DNA from: Myxococcales bacterium
GTDB taxonomy: Bacteria; Myxococcota; Myxococcia; Myxococcales; Myxococcaceae
DNA: 49,937 nucleotides
Reading direction: 5' to 3'
NCBI GenBank assembly: GCA_030681895.1
Contig: JAUXRI010000121.1
Span: 1-49,937 of the forward strand
Shown here: one piece after another, positions 17,759 through 26,005 of the stretch
Numbering within the stretch: position 1 is the stretch's first letter
Layout of the letters: each line of letters begins with the position of its first letter
Program-made: the position numbers and the translations under genes
The notes under the pieces: model-generated
The model's database searches: none
What the model saw: the letters and a program-made list of their open reading frames with translations, nothing else
What the model was told of the DNA's origin: nothing

Positions 17759-17876
17759 GGGCCAGCGAGTCCAATCGGAGAACCCGAGCTCGCGGTCCGT
17801 CTTCACGTCGAGCTCGACGGCCTCGCTCGATTGACCGGTGACGACCGGCGCGGCCTGTGGTCCGCTCTCGTGGTTC

Positions 17877-19574
17877 ATGCGCGTGAGGGACACATGCCCG
17901 TCGTGCGGGTCGGCCGTTTCGCCCGACGACCTGCTGTGCGCGAACTGCGAACTCATCCTCGACGTGAACCAGCTGCCCGACCGGCCCAACGAGAGTGCCG
18001 AGTTCAGCGTGGTGCGGCGCATGCTCGAGATGCCCCAGCGCGGCGTGCCGACCGACCGGCCCTCACGGCCGATGGAGCCCATGTCGCTGGGCGCAGACGG
18101 CGGCGATGGACCAACCCGCGTCTTCGCGCTCGGCCGCAACACGGGCGTGCCGATGGTGGTGGCGTCGCTGACGAAGAAGGCCCTGTCGCTCAGCGAGCTC
18201 GAGGCCTTCGTGGTGTCGTTCATCGACGGGGAGCGCGACGTGAAGGCGCTCGCGCTGAAGACCCGCATCGGTGAGATGGAGATGGGCGTCGTGCTGCAGA
18301 CGCTCAACGACAAGATGGTCATCGACTTTGCCGACGACCAGCCCGCGCCGGCCCCCGGCATCACCGCGGATGGAGAGACGCCCGAGCCAGCCGAGCCCGC
18401 GACCGTGATGATGAAGCGGTTGGAGACGCCGCCTCCTCCTCCGATGGGCCCGCGCGATTCTCCGACGATTCGCATGGAGCCGATTCGGCTCCCGATTCCA
18501 GAGCCGGCGCCGACGCCTCCTCCCGAGGCACCGCTGCCGCCTCCCGTGGCGCGTCCTCGAGCGGCCCCTTCTCAGCGAAAGCTGGCGTCCACTGCGCCGA
18601 CTCCGCCGCCCGCGCCGACCCCGCCGCCTGCGCCGACGCTCCCACCGTCGGTGGTCCGCCCGCCCCCGACCCCGCCTGCGCCACCAACGCCACCGCCTCG
18701 AATCGCGCCTGCGGTGCTCCGCCCGCCGTCGCCACCGCCGCCGGTCATCGAGGCGTCGGTCATCATCGAGCCCGTCGCGTCGGTGGTGGTCTCCGAGGCA
18801 CTGCTCCCGTCGCCACCATCGACGCCACCCGAGGTGCCCGACCTCGCGCTGGCGCCGGCGCCGATTCCGTCACGGCCCCGGCGAACACTCCCCTCGGGCT
18901 CGCGAATCACCGGCTCGAGGGCCGCGCCGCCGCTCAAGCTCGACGCGGCGCAGGGCAGCACGACGCCGCCCAACGGCTCCTCTCCCGCTGGCGTGCGGGC
19001 ACCAGAGGCCGCGAAGGTCATCGTCTCCACCCCTCCCGTCGGCTCGTCTCCGTCGGGCCTCCGGGCTCCAGAACCGGCGCGAGTCATCGCCTCCACGCCA
19101 GCCGCGGGTTCGCCTTCGGGCATGACCGCTGACCCAGCTGACGAGCCACGCGAGAGCACCGACCCGCGCATCATCAACCGCGGCCGCGTGAACCAGAAGG
19201 TGCTCGACGCGCTCAAGCAGGTGAAGCGCCGCGACGCGCAGACGAGCGAGGCGCCACCGCCAGCCAAAGCCGAAGACGCCGCAGCCGAGAACATGGCCGA
19301 CCGGCTGGCAGCGGGCTCGCTCCAGGTCGCCATTCGGATGGAGCAGAGCGGGCGGCTCGACGAGGCCATCCGGTTCCTCGAGAACTCCATCTCGAAGAGC
19401 CCCGACGCGCCGTCGCTCTACAATCGCCTCGCCATCATCTTGATGCGTGAGCGTGGTGACATGCGCCGCGCGGAGCAGATGCTGCAGAAGGCCGTCGAGC
19501 TCGCCCCCGAGAACGAGGTCTACGAGAAGAACCTGAAGGCCGTGCTGTCGAAGCGGGCGATGTCGAAGAAGTAG
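17877..19574 (+). CDS. Zinc-ribbon, Pro-rich, TPR-type protein
   Basis: 565 residues from ATG 17877. The N-terminus is a zinc ribbon (C7-x2-C10 and C21-x2-C24). Residues about 90-150 form a small helical domain (KKALSLSELEAFVVSFIDGERDVKAL, RIGEMEMGVVLQTLND) resembling winged-helix modules seen with DUF4388 proteins. About 170-400 is low-complexity Pro/Ala/Ser sequence with near-repeats (PVGSSPSGLRAPEPARVIAS). The C-terminus (about 460-560) is helical with a TPR-like repeat: AIRMEQSGRLDEAIRFLENSI, then RAEQMLQKAVELAPENEVYE. It is cytoplasmic and probably a scaffold that collects partners. GTG starts upstream (17838) are possible but would precede the ribbon with unrelated sequence. Confidence 0.78.
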   Translation: MRVRDTCPSCGSAVSPDDLLCANCELILDVNQLPDRPNESAEFSVVRRMLEMPQRGVPTDRPSRPMEPMSLGADGGDGPTRVFALGRNTGVPMVVASLTKKALSLSELEAFVVSFIDGERDVKALALKTRIGEMEMGVVLQTLNDKMVIDFADDQPAPAPGITADGETPEPAEPATVMMKRLETPPPPPMGPRDSPTIRMEPIRLPIPEPAPTPPPEAPLPPPVARPRAAPSQRKLASTAPTPPPAPTPPPAPTLPPSVVRPPPTPPAPPTPPPRIAPAVLRPPSPPPPVIEASVIIEPVASVVVSEALLPSPPSTPPEVPDLALAPAPIPSRPRRTLPSGSRITGSRAAPPLKLDAAQGSTTPPNGSSPAGVRAPEAAKVIVSTPPVGSSPSGLRAPEPARVIASTPAAGSPSGMTADPADEPRESTDPRIINRGRVNQKVLDALKQVKRRDAQTSEAPPPAKAEDAAAENMADRLAAGSLQVAIRMEQSGRLDEAIRFLENSISKSPDAPSLYNRLAIILMRERGDMRRAEQMLQKAVELAPENEVYEKNLKAVLSKRAMSKK

Positions 19575-19581
19575 GGCGCGT

Positions 19582-20085
19582 TTACGCGGTTGATTGGGCG
19601 TACAGGCCGTCGACCTGCAAGGACACGCCGAGCGCGCCGAGCACGACGGTGCTGCCCTTGCCGTAGGCTGAGTAGCGCCAGACGTTGTCATCGGTGCGAC
19701 TGAAGACCTCGACCCGTCGAGTCTTCTGGCTGATCAGCACGTACTCCCGCAGCGACGGGATCCGCTGGTAGTTCGCGAACTTTTCCCCGCGGTCGCTCGC
19801 CTCGGTACCCTCTGACAACACGTCGCTCGCGACTTCCCGCTTGCCGCACACGACGGTGACGTCGGGGTAGGTCGAGCGCTCCGTCGATTCGATCCGCACA
19901 CGAAGGTCTGCGTTGAAAACATCGCACGGCTTGCCGCGAAGCGCCGCCTTGAGCTCAGCCCCTGCATTCGCCGCGATGAGCGCGTGCTCAGGCGTTCCCC
20001 CAGCCATCGCCCAGACTTCGCCACGCAAGAACTCGTGCTTCCGCTCCGCCTTTCGCTCGAACTCCAGGTAGTCGGCGTAGGTCAT
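19582..20085 (-). CDS. Uma2-family (DUF820) PD-(D/E)XK endonuclease-like protein, internal deletion
   Basis: 167 residues, short for a family usually near 190. The N-terminal hallmarks are intact: TYADYLEFERKAERKHEFLRG (in part), AMAGGTPEHALIAANAGAEL, and YPDVTVVCGKRE, which holds the PD aspartate. The downstream DRGEKFANYQRIPSLREYVLIS and RVEVFSR are also typical. Between them the usual segment ending TNPxVxVEVLS is missing: the text jumps from REVASD to VLSEGTEA, about 13 residues lost in frame, taking the catalytic Glu of the E-V motif. The enzyme is therefore probably inactive. The start is the ATG ending at 20085. It ends 8 bp from the convergent TPR-protein gene. Confidence 0.85.
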   Translation of the reverse strand: MTYADYLEFERKAERKHEFLRGEVWAMAGGTPEHALIAANAGAELKAALRGKPCDVFNADLRVRIESTERSTYPDVTVVCGKREVASDVLSEGTEASDRGEKFANYQRIPSLREYVLISQKTRRVEVFSRTDDNVWRYSAYGKGSTVVLGALGVSLQVDGLYAQSTA

Positions 20086-20213
20086 TGCAGGTGAGGTTGG
20101 GCAGCCATGGGCGAGCCATTGTCGTGCAACCAATCTCCCAGCGTCCACCGCTGCAAACAAACAGTGACCGACCGGTCTTGATTTCCAACACGCGCCTCCG
20201 GTAGCAGGTGGCG

Positions 20214-21494
20214 ATGCGCCGAGCCCTTCCGCTGCTCCTCCTCGCTGCCTGCGCGCCTGACCCGACGGCGGGCACACTCACCTGGCACCGCGACGTCGCG
20301 CCCATCGTCGAGCGCAAGTGCGGCACCTGCCACGAAGCCGGCGGCGTCGCGCCCTTCACGCTGAAGACGCTGGCCGACTGGAGCACCTACGAGGCTGCGT
20401 CGCTGAGCGCGATTCGGGAAGGCCGCATGCCGCCCTTCCCCGCCCGTCAGGACTGCGCGGAGTACGCGCCGACGCAGGCGCTGCTCCCCGACCAACGCGC
20501 CGTCATCGAGCGCTGGCTGGCGGAGGGAAGACTCGAGGGCAGCAAGGACGACTTCACACCGCTCCCGCAGCCGCCAGACAAGCTCACCCGCGTCGACGTG
20601 TCGTTGCCCATGAAGACGCCCTTCACGCCGACGAAGTCGCCTGACGAGTACCGCTGCTTCCTCATCGACTGGCCCTTCACAGAGCCGCGCTACATCACCG
20701 GCTACGAGCTGCGGCCCGGGCAGAAGGCGCTCGTGCATCACGCCGACTTGTTCTTCCTGAGCCCGTCCTTCGTGGCCGAGTGGGAGCGCCGCGACGCCGC
20801 CGACCCGGGCCCGGGCTGGGAGTGTTACGACATTCCGTTCGGCCGCGAGGGCTCGTGGATTGGCACGTACGTGCCCGGCATGCGCGGCGTCGACTTCCCC
20901 GAGGGCACGGGCCTGCGCGTTCCGCCCGGCGCGAAGGTCTACATCCAGATGCACTACAACTCGGGCGGCGGCGAAGTGGGGCCCGACCTGTCGACGCTCG
21001 ACCTGCGCCTCGAGACGCGCGTCAAACACATCGCCGGCGTGCAGGCGCTCAGTGACCCGAAGTGGTTGTCACGGCAGATGCGGATTCCCGCGGGCAAGAA
21101 GGACGTCACGCACACCTTCGACATCGACCCGACGCCGCTCGCGAGCATCATCAGCGAGGATTTCGTCGATGGGCGGCCGCTGAAGCTCTACGCGACGACG
21201 ATGCACATGCATCAACTCGGGCAGTCGACGAAGCTCGAGGTGATTCGGGCCGACGGCAGCCGCACCTGCGCGGTCGACATCCCGACGTGGGATTTCCACT
21301 GGCAGCTCGCGTACACGTTGAAGACGCCCATCACCATCAACCCGGGCGACCAGGTCTCGGTGTCGTGCACGTTCGACAACACCGCCGAGAACCAGCCGGT
21401 GGTGAACGGGGCGCGGGTGACGCCGAAGGACCGCAACTGGGGCGCGCGCACGGAAGACGAGATGTGCGTCGGCGGCGTCTTCGTCACCCAGTGA
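20214..21494 (+). CDS. Heme c-containing copper type II (PHM/DBM-like) monooxygenase lipoprotein
   Basis: 426 residues from ATG 20214 (AGCAGG upstream). Signal and lipobox LLLLAAC place it in the envelope. A c-type heme site follows at once: C36-G-T-C39-H40 in a small cytochrome-like domain (to about residue 105). The remainder resembles ascorbate-dependent copper monooxygenases: H175-H176 (LVHHAD), H247 (QMHYN), H331-x-H333 (TMHMHQLG) and M417 (DEMCVGG) correspond in order to the CuH (HH, H) and CuM (HxH, M) ligands of peptidylglycine monooxygenase. It should hydroxylate a C-H bond with O2; the heme domain could supply electrons in place of ascorbate. The substrate is unknown. It converges with the channel gene at 1 bp distance. 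Confidence 0.85.
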   Translation: MRRALPLLLLAACAPDPTAGTLTWHRDVAPIVERKCGTCHEAGGVAPFTLKTLADWSTYEAASLSAIREGRMPPFPARQDCAEYAPTQALLPDQRAVIERWLAEGRLEGSKDDFTPLPQPPDKLTRVDVSLPMKTPFTPTKSPDEYRCFLIDWPFTEPRYITGYELRPGQKALVHHADLFFLSPSFVAEWERRDAADPGPGWECYDIPFGREGSWIGTYVPGMRGVDFPEGTGLRVPPGAKVYIQMHYNSGGGEVGPDLSTLDLRLETRVKHIAGVQALSDPKWLSRQMRIPAGKKDVTHTFDIDPTPLASIISEDFVDGRPLKLYATTMHMHQLGQSTKLEVIRADGSRTCAVDIPTWDFHWQLAYTLKTPITINPGDQVSVSCTFDNTAENQPVVNGARVTPKDRNWGARTEDEMCVGGVFVTQ

Positions 21495-21495
21495 G

Positions 21496-23856
21496 TCAGG
21501 GCGGCGGCTCGGCGAAGCGCCACTCCGCGACGTTCCACCACAACGAATCGGCGATACCCCAGTCGGGCCCCTCGAGGCCTTCGCGCACCGCGGCGAGCCG
21601 CGACGTCAGCACCAACGGGAGCATCGGCAGCCGCTCGAACCACGCAGCCTGCAGCTCGAGCCCGAAGCCGCGCTGGCGCTCCAGGTAGAGCGTGCCCTTG
21701 GCGCGCGAGACCTTCTCCACCATCACCTCGTCGAAGTGCTCGCCGTACGGCTTGTCGACGGCCATGCGCCCAGCGTCTCCAGGAATGTTCATGAAGCGTA
21801 ACGGGTCGGCAGCGTCGCGGCTGAGGAGCGCGAGCCCGGGCAGGGTGCCCGCGTTCACCTGCTGCCGCAGCTCGGTCGGGTTCTTCTCGACGAGCTGCAC
21901 CACGAGGCCGGCCTTCGTGAGGTCGTCCACCAGGCGCTGCGCGAGCAGGGCGTGCGTCGCGTCCTTCGACCGAATCGTCTGCACGAAGAGCGTCACCGGG
22001 GTTCCACTCAGGCCGAGGGCTTCGAATGACCGCGACTCAGGAATGGGACGAGCCGGCTCCGCGAGCCAGCCAGAGGCGACCTGCGTGGGTGCGGGCGCGA
22101 GGGCAGTGACGAGCTCGTCGCGACGAATGGCCGACAACAAAGCCCGCCGCGCTTCGAGGGAGTTCCATGGCGGCGAGGAGAGCGGGGGCACCAGCACCCA
22201 CAGCAGGTCGCCCGGCTGCTCGAGCACCTTCACGCCCTTCGCGCCTTTGAGCAGCTCGTACGCGTCGGCGGTGAGTGACGGAAGGACGTCCACTTCCCCA
22301 GCGAGGAGCGCCTTCGCCGCGTCGAGCGGCGGCAACACCTTCACCTCGACCCGCTCGAAGGCCGGCTTCAGCATCGGCGCTCGCTCGTTGCGCAGGAGCA
22401 CGAAGGACTTTCCAGCGACGAACTCGCCCGCGACGAACGGCCCGCTCATCGCCAGCTTCGCTTCGTTGTGCGCGAGGGTGAGCGCGTCACGGCCACCGTC
22501 GAGGCGGAGGCGCTCGGCGCTCTTCGGGTACACCGTGAAGCCCGCGAGGAACTCGGCGCGACGGTCGCTGTAGGTGACGTCGACGGTGCGGTCGTCGACG
22601 CGCTCCACCTGCGTGCGGAGCGGGTCAGGCTGAACGGTCAACGAGAAGAGCAGGTCGTCGGCGGTGATGCGGGCGCCGTCGTTCCACGTCGCCGTCGAGC
22701 GCAGCTGCCAGCGAACGCGCATGCCGCCGTCAGGGAGCAGCCTCACGAGGGCGTTCGTCATCGCGGGTGCCTCGGTCACGAGGTCGGGCCGGAACGTGCC
22801 GTCGGCGCGGCGGGTGACGAGCGCTCCGCGGCGAGGGGGCAGGCCGCCACCCATCGTCTCGAGCGCCGCCACGGCCACGCGGAGCGCCGGCTGGCTTCGA
22901 TGCGGGTTCGCTGGAACGACGGGCTCCACGTCGGCCTCGCGCGCGAAGGCACCGGCCACCATCCACGCCAGGCCCGAGGCCGTCGCCAGCGGGAGCAGCC
23001 ACGTGCCGAGCCGGTCTGCCCGGAGCGCGAGCGCGGCGCGGCCATGACTCAACCGGAACGACACCACGCTGAGCACCAACGTCACCGTCACGAAGACGTA
23101 CGCCGCGAGGAAGAGCTTGTCGGCCGCGACGAGGTAGGTGACCGCCGGGAGCGTGTCGGCCTGCGTGTAGTGGAACGCGATGCACGAGAGGAGCCCGGTG
23201 ATGCCCATCGCCGAACGAACGTCGAGCCGCTCTGCAGGGAGGAAGAGCGCGAGGAGCGCGACCAGCAGAATGAGCGCGAGCGGCAGCGCGAACTTGATGA
23301 GGTACGGGCCGAAGGGCCGAGAGACCTCGACCGAGAACGTCGTCAGCCGTTGTTTCGCGTTGAGGCCCTCGTGCGCGACGCTGCCGAGGTCGGAGCCGAC
23401 GGTGCGCTCGAAGGACCGCGCCTCGAAGAAGGGTGAGTATTCCCACCCGGTGACCGAGAACGACGGGCTCATGCCGCTCGCGCCGAGGTCGGGCACCAGC
23501 ACGCCGTCAATCACGTCGAGGCCGAACACCAGCGGGAGCGTCTGCCGGTCGAAGGGGAACGCGTGCACCGGGAACTCTCCGCGGAAGGTGCCCTGCACGC
23601 GCCACTGCACCGAGTGCCAGCCGGCCTCTTCTTCCGTGCCGAGCTCGTCTTTCGAGTCGATTTCAGCGTTCTCGAACGAGAGCTTCGGCACCGGCGCGTC
23701 GCCTTGCCACTTCAGCCACACGTGCAGGTCGGCCTTGAAGCGGCCGGCCTTCAGGTCGAAGTCCGAGACGTCAGAGAGGAAGACGCCGACGTAGACACGC
23801 TGCGGAGGTGCGGCAGGCGCGGCGGCGAGGGAACAGCTGAGCAGGAGCGCGAACAC
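21496..23856 (-). CDS. Pentameric ligand-gated ion channel fused to family 5 solute-binding domain
   Basis: 786 residues in one uninterrupted frame. A signal peptide (1-14) precedes the channel's extracellular beta domain (about 20-182), marked by FPFDRQTLPLVF, the Pro-Phe-Asp core of the Cys-loop region without the cysteines, as in other prokaryotic members. Four membrane segments follow: M1 about 184-206, M2 216-238 after PAERLDVR, M3 243-268, and M4 about 284-304. From about 318 to the end is a bacterial extracellular solute-binding protein family 5 domain: W390-N-D-G then ITADDLLFSL, LAMSGPFVAGEFVAGKSFVLLRNE (in part), and RRALLSAIRRDELV. In channel topology the C-terminus after M4 is periplasmic, where a solute-binding domain works. 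It may be a channel gated by a peptide- or opine-like ligand. No transporter genes are adjacent. Confidence 0.88.
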   Translation of the reverse strand: MFALLLSCSLAAAPAAPPQRVYVGVFLSDVSDFDLKAGRFKADLHVWLKWQGDAPVPKLSFENAEIDSKDELGTEEEAGWHSVQWRVQGTFRGEFPVHAFPFDRQTLPLVFGLDVIDGVLVPDLGASGMSPSFSVTGWEYSPFFEARSFERTVGSDLGSVAHEGLNAKQRLTTFSVEVSRPFGPYLIKFALPLALILLVALLALFLPAERLDVRSAMGITGLLSCIAFHYTQADTLPAVTYLVAADKLFLAAYVFVTVTLVLSVVSFRLSHGRAALALRADRLGTWLLPLATASGLAWMVAGAFAREADVEPVVPANPHRSQPALRVAVAALETMGGGLPPRRGALVTRRADGTFRPDLVTEAPAMTNALVRLLPDGGMRVRWQLRSTATWNDGARITADDLLFSLTVQPDPLRTQVERVDDRTVDVTYSDRRAEFLAGFTVYPKSAERLRLDGGRDALTLAHNEAKLAMSGPFVAGEFVAGKSFVLLRNERAPMLKPAFERVEVKVLPPLDAAKALLAGEVDVLPSLTADAYELLKGAKGVKVLEQPGDLLWVLVPPLSSPPWNSLEARRALLSAIRRDELVTALAPAPTQVASGWLAEPARPIPESRSFEALGLSGTPVTLFVQTIRSKDATHALLAQRLVDDLTKAGLVVQLVEKNPTELRQQVNAGTLPGLALLSRDAADPLRFMNIPGDAGRMAVDKPYGEHFDEVMVEKVSRAKGTLYLERQRGFGLELQAAWFERLPMLPLVLTSRLAAVREGLEGPDWGIADSLWWNVAEWRFAEPPP

Positions 23857-23911
23857 CGGCGCACTGTACGGGCTCTCAGCGTCTCTCGCGGAGCACTTCG
23901 TTCAACGGCTT

Positions 23912-24364
23912 TCAGCCGCGCGTGCGGCCGAGCTGGAACGCAACGATGCCGCTCACCGCAAACAACACGAGCGCGAGCGTCGTCTTCTCCTGGGGCCCGG
24001 CCATGAACAGAAACGGAAGTCCGGAAACGCAGAGCCCGAGGAGCGCGCCGGCGAGGTTTCCTGCGTTCACCGCATGCTGGTCGTCCGTCGGCGCACGCCA
24101 ACCACCCTTCCCTGAGGCGGCAGTGAGGGCCGCGCCCCTTTCGGCGCCCAACCGGTCTCTCATCGCCTCGGCGTGTTGGAGCTTCTCTTCGAGTGCCAGC
24201 AGTTCGATGGAGAGCGTGTGTTGCCGCTCGGCCATGCGGGCCAGCATCTGTTGGTGGCGTGTCTGGAGCTCAACGGCGGCACGGTCGACCGGGCTCGCTT
24301 CGAGTTCACGAAGCCGGACCTGAAGGACCTCCATGCGATCGCGCAGGCTGCGTTCGTCGGTCAC
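23912..24364 (-). CDS. Small coiled-coil membrane protein (second of pair)
   Basis: 150 residues from the GTG ending at 24364, which overlaps the preceding stop by 4 bp (GTGA). Residues 1-90 form a long charged helix likely to be a coiled coil (LRDRMEVLQVRLRELE, HTLSIELLALEEKLQHAEAM). Two membrane segments follow (AGNLAGALLGLCVSGLPFLFM and TTLALVLFAVSGIVAFQLG), ending in RTRG. I recognise no family. Its organisation mirrors the gene before it, suggesting ancient duplication or a hetero-oligomer. An ATG at 24397 is an alternative start inside the upstream gene. Confidence 0.65.
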   Translation of the reverse strand: MTDERSLRDRMEVLQVRLRELEASPVDRAAVELQTRHQQMLARMAERQHTLSIELLALEEKLQHAEAMRDRLGAERGAALTAASGKGGWRAPTDDQHAVNAGNLAGALLGLCVSGLPFLFMAGPQEKTTLALVLFAVSGIVAFQLGRTRG

Positions 24365-24753
24365 GCGCGCCTCCGGAGGAGTCTGCCGGCGAGCCATGCA
24401 GCGCCGGCGAGCACGAAGCCTGCCCACCACCACGGCTGAACCCGCACGAGCATCACGGTGCCACACGTGGTGAGCGTCACCGCGAGCGAGCGTCGAAGTG
24501 CGAGGGTGGTGAGACTGCCGGCGCCAGTGCCCAGCGACAAGGCGTCGGCCTCGGCTTCGACCTCGTGCACGCGTCGCCTCGCCGCGTCGACCCTCTGCAC
24601 CAGGCGCTCGAGCTCGACCTCTGCGTCCTGCCGCTCCTTCATCAGCCGGGACTCTTCGGCGAGCGCCGTCTGCTGCTCGTGCGATTCGTGCTCATCGACG
24701 CGGCTCTGGAGGAGCGCGACCCGCGCGGCAAGCTCGTCACCCTCAGAGGCCAT
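24361..24753 (-). CDS. Small coiled-coil membrane protein (first of pair)
   Basis: 130 residues from the ATG ending at 24753. Residues 1-72 are a predicted coiled coil (LAARVALLQSRVDEHES, AEVELERLVQRVDAARRRV). Two membrane segments follow (RRSLAVTLTTCGTVMLVRV and WWWAGFVLAGAAWLAGRLL) with a basic C-terminus RRRA. No family is recognised. It is translationally coupled to the next gene and divergent (106 bp) from a DUF697 GTPase, a family that acts at membranes, so a common function is plausible. Confidence 0.68.
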   Translation of the reverse strand: MASEGDELAARVALLQSRVDEHESHEQQTALAEESRLMKERQDAEVELERLVQRVDAARRRVHEVEAEADALSLGTGAGSLTTLALRRSLAVTLTTCGTVMLVRVQPWWWAGFVLAGAAWLAGRLLRRRA

Positions 24754-24859
24754 GGCTCGTGAGTTGTAGCATCCGTGATGCTGACCTCGAGGTGCGGATG
24801 CTTCCGTCGAGGCCGTCCATTGCTGCGATGCTCCGCGAATCACCGAAAAAGGCACGGCC

Positions 24860-26002
24860 ATGACGACCTTCAGTGTCTCGGAAACACCCATCGATGAAGC
24901 GCTCAACAGCGTCAGGAGGAAGTTCGAGATGACTCCAAAGGTGGCCATCGCTGGCTTCGGCAAGGCCGGAAAGTCGTCGCTGTTCAACGCCATCTACGGT
25001 CAGCAGGTCGCGGCCGTCAGCATGCGGACCGACGAGACGCAGTCGACCCAGACCGAGAGCCGGTTCGGCATCAACTTCACCGATACGCCGGGAATCGGAA
25101 CGGGGAAGTTCTCGCTCGAGAAGGTCGATCAGATGGCCGTCTTCGATCGCCAACACGTCGTCATTCACGTGCTCAACGGGTCGAGCGCCATCTCGGCAGA
25201 AGACGAGAAGCTTCATGCGCTCATCGAGCGCTCGACCGCGCGGCGAGTCACGGCCATCAACAAGGTCGACATCCTCGACGAGCGCGAACAGCGGGAATAC
25301 GCCGAGAGTCTCATGGAGAAGCTCGGCCTCTCCGTTCGAGACCGCGACTTCTTCTTCGTGTCGGCCAAAAAGCGCGAGGGCATCGACAGGCTCGTTCGCC
25401 ACATCGCCGACATCCTCCCCGACGCCATGCAGGACGCCTTCATCGGGCAGCAGCGCGCCGACATTTCGCTCAAGGAGAAGCGGATCCGCACCCTCATCTA
25501 CAGCAAGGCGGCGATCGCAGGAGCCGTGGCCCTGATTCCGATTCCAGTCGCCGACATCGTCATCTTGACCCCGATGCAGGTCGCGATGGTGACGGCCATC
25601 GGCTACTTCCACGGCGTCGCCGTCACCAAAGAGCGGGTCCTCGAATTGCTCAGCGTCCTCGGCGCCGCGTACGGCCTTCGGGAAGCCGCTCGGCAGCTGG
25701 TCAAGCTGATCCCCGGAGTCGGCTCTGCCGTGAGCGCCAGCGTCGCGTTCGCAGGAACGGTCGCGCTGGGAGAAGCCGCCAACCTCTGGTTCAAGCGCCA
25801 GATGCAGATCCCCGCGGAAGAGCTTCGGCAGGTCTTCACCGCGACGGTGGCGAAGGCGCGCGAGGACTTCGAGACATCGAAGACGACGGACTCCGACACG
25901 CAGGCCAAGGTCGAAGGGCTCGCCGCTCGCCGCGCGAAGGGCGAGCTCTCCGATGATGACTTCGCCCGCTTGCTCGAAGAGGTCGTCGGCAAGGCCGACT
26001 GA
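24860..26002 (+). CDS. Era-like GTPase with DUF697 membrane domain
   Basis: 380 residues. GTPase motifs: G1 GFGKAGKSS (32-40), a probable G2 Thr in TDETQST, G3 DTPG (75-78), G4 NKVD (134-137) and G5 SAK (168-170). After a helical link comes a DUF697 region (about 205-310) with hydrophobic helices: AAIAGAVALIPIPVADIVIL, PMQVAMVTAIGYFHG, and LIPGVGSAVSASVAFAGTVALG. The last 50 residues are a charged tail. Proteins of this type are thought to act in membrane or envelope remodelling, but the exact role is unknown. AAAGG lies about 8 bases before the ATG. It ends 3 bp from the convergent ILVBL-like gene. Confidence 0.88.
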   Translation: MTTFSVSETPIDEALNSVRRKFEMTPKVAIAGFGKAGKSSLFNAIYGQQVAAVSMRTDETQSTQTESRFGINFTDTPGIGTGKFSLEKVDQMAVFDRQHVVIHVLNGSSAISAEDEKLHALIERSTARRVTAINKVDILDEREQREYAESLMEKLGLSVRDRDFFFVSAKKREGIDRLVRHIADILPDAMQDAFIGQQRADISLKEKRIRTLIYSKAAIAGAVALIPIPVADIVILTPMQVAMVTAIGYFHGVAVTKERVLELLSVLGAAYGLREAARQLVKLIPGVGSAVSASVAFAGTVALGEAANLWFKRQMQIPAEELRQVFTATVAKAREDFETSKTTDSDTQAKVEGLAARRAKGELSDDDFARLLEEVVGKAD

Positions 26003-26005
26003 CCG

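Noticed and set aside
24768..24782. 6-bp hairpin as an operator for the GTPase and coiled-coil genes
   Set aside because: Too short (6-bp arms, 3-base loop) to distinguish from chance in GC-rich DNA; mentioned only as context.
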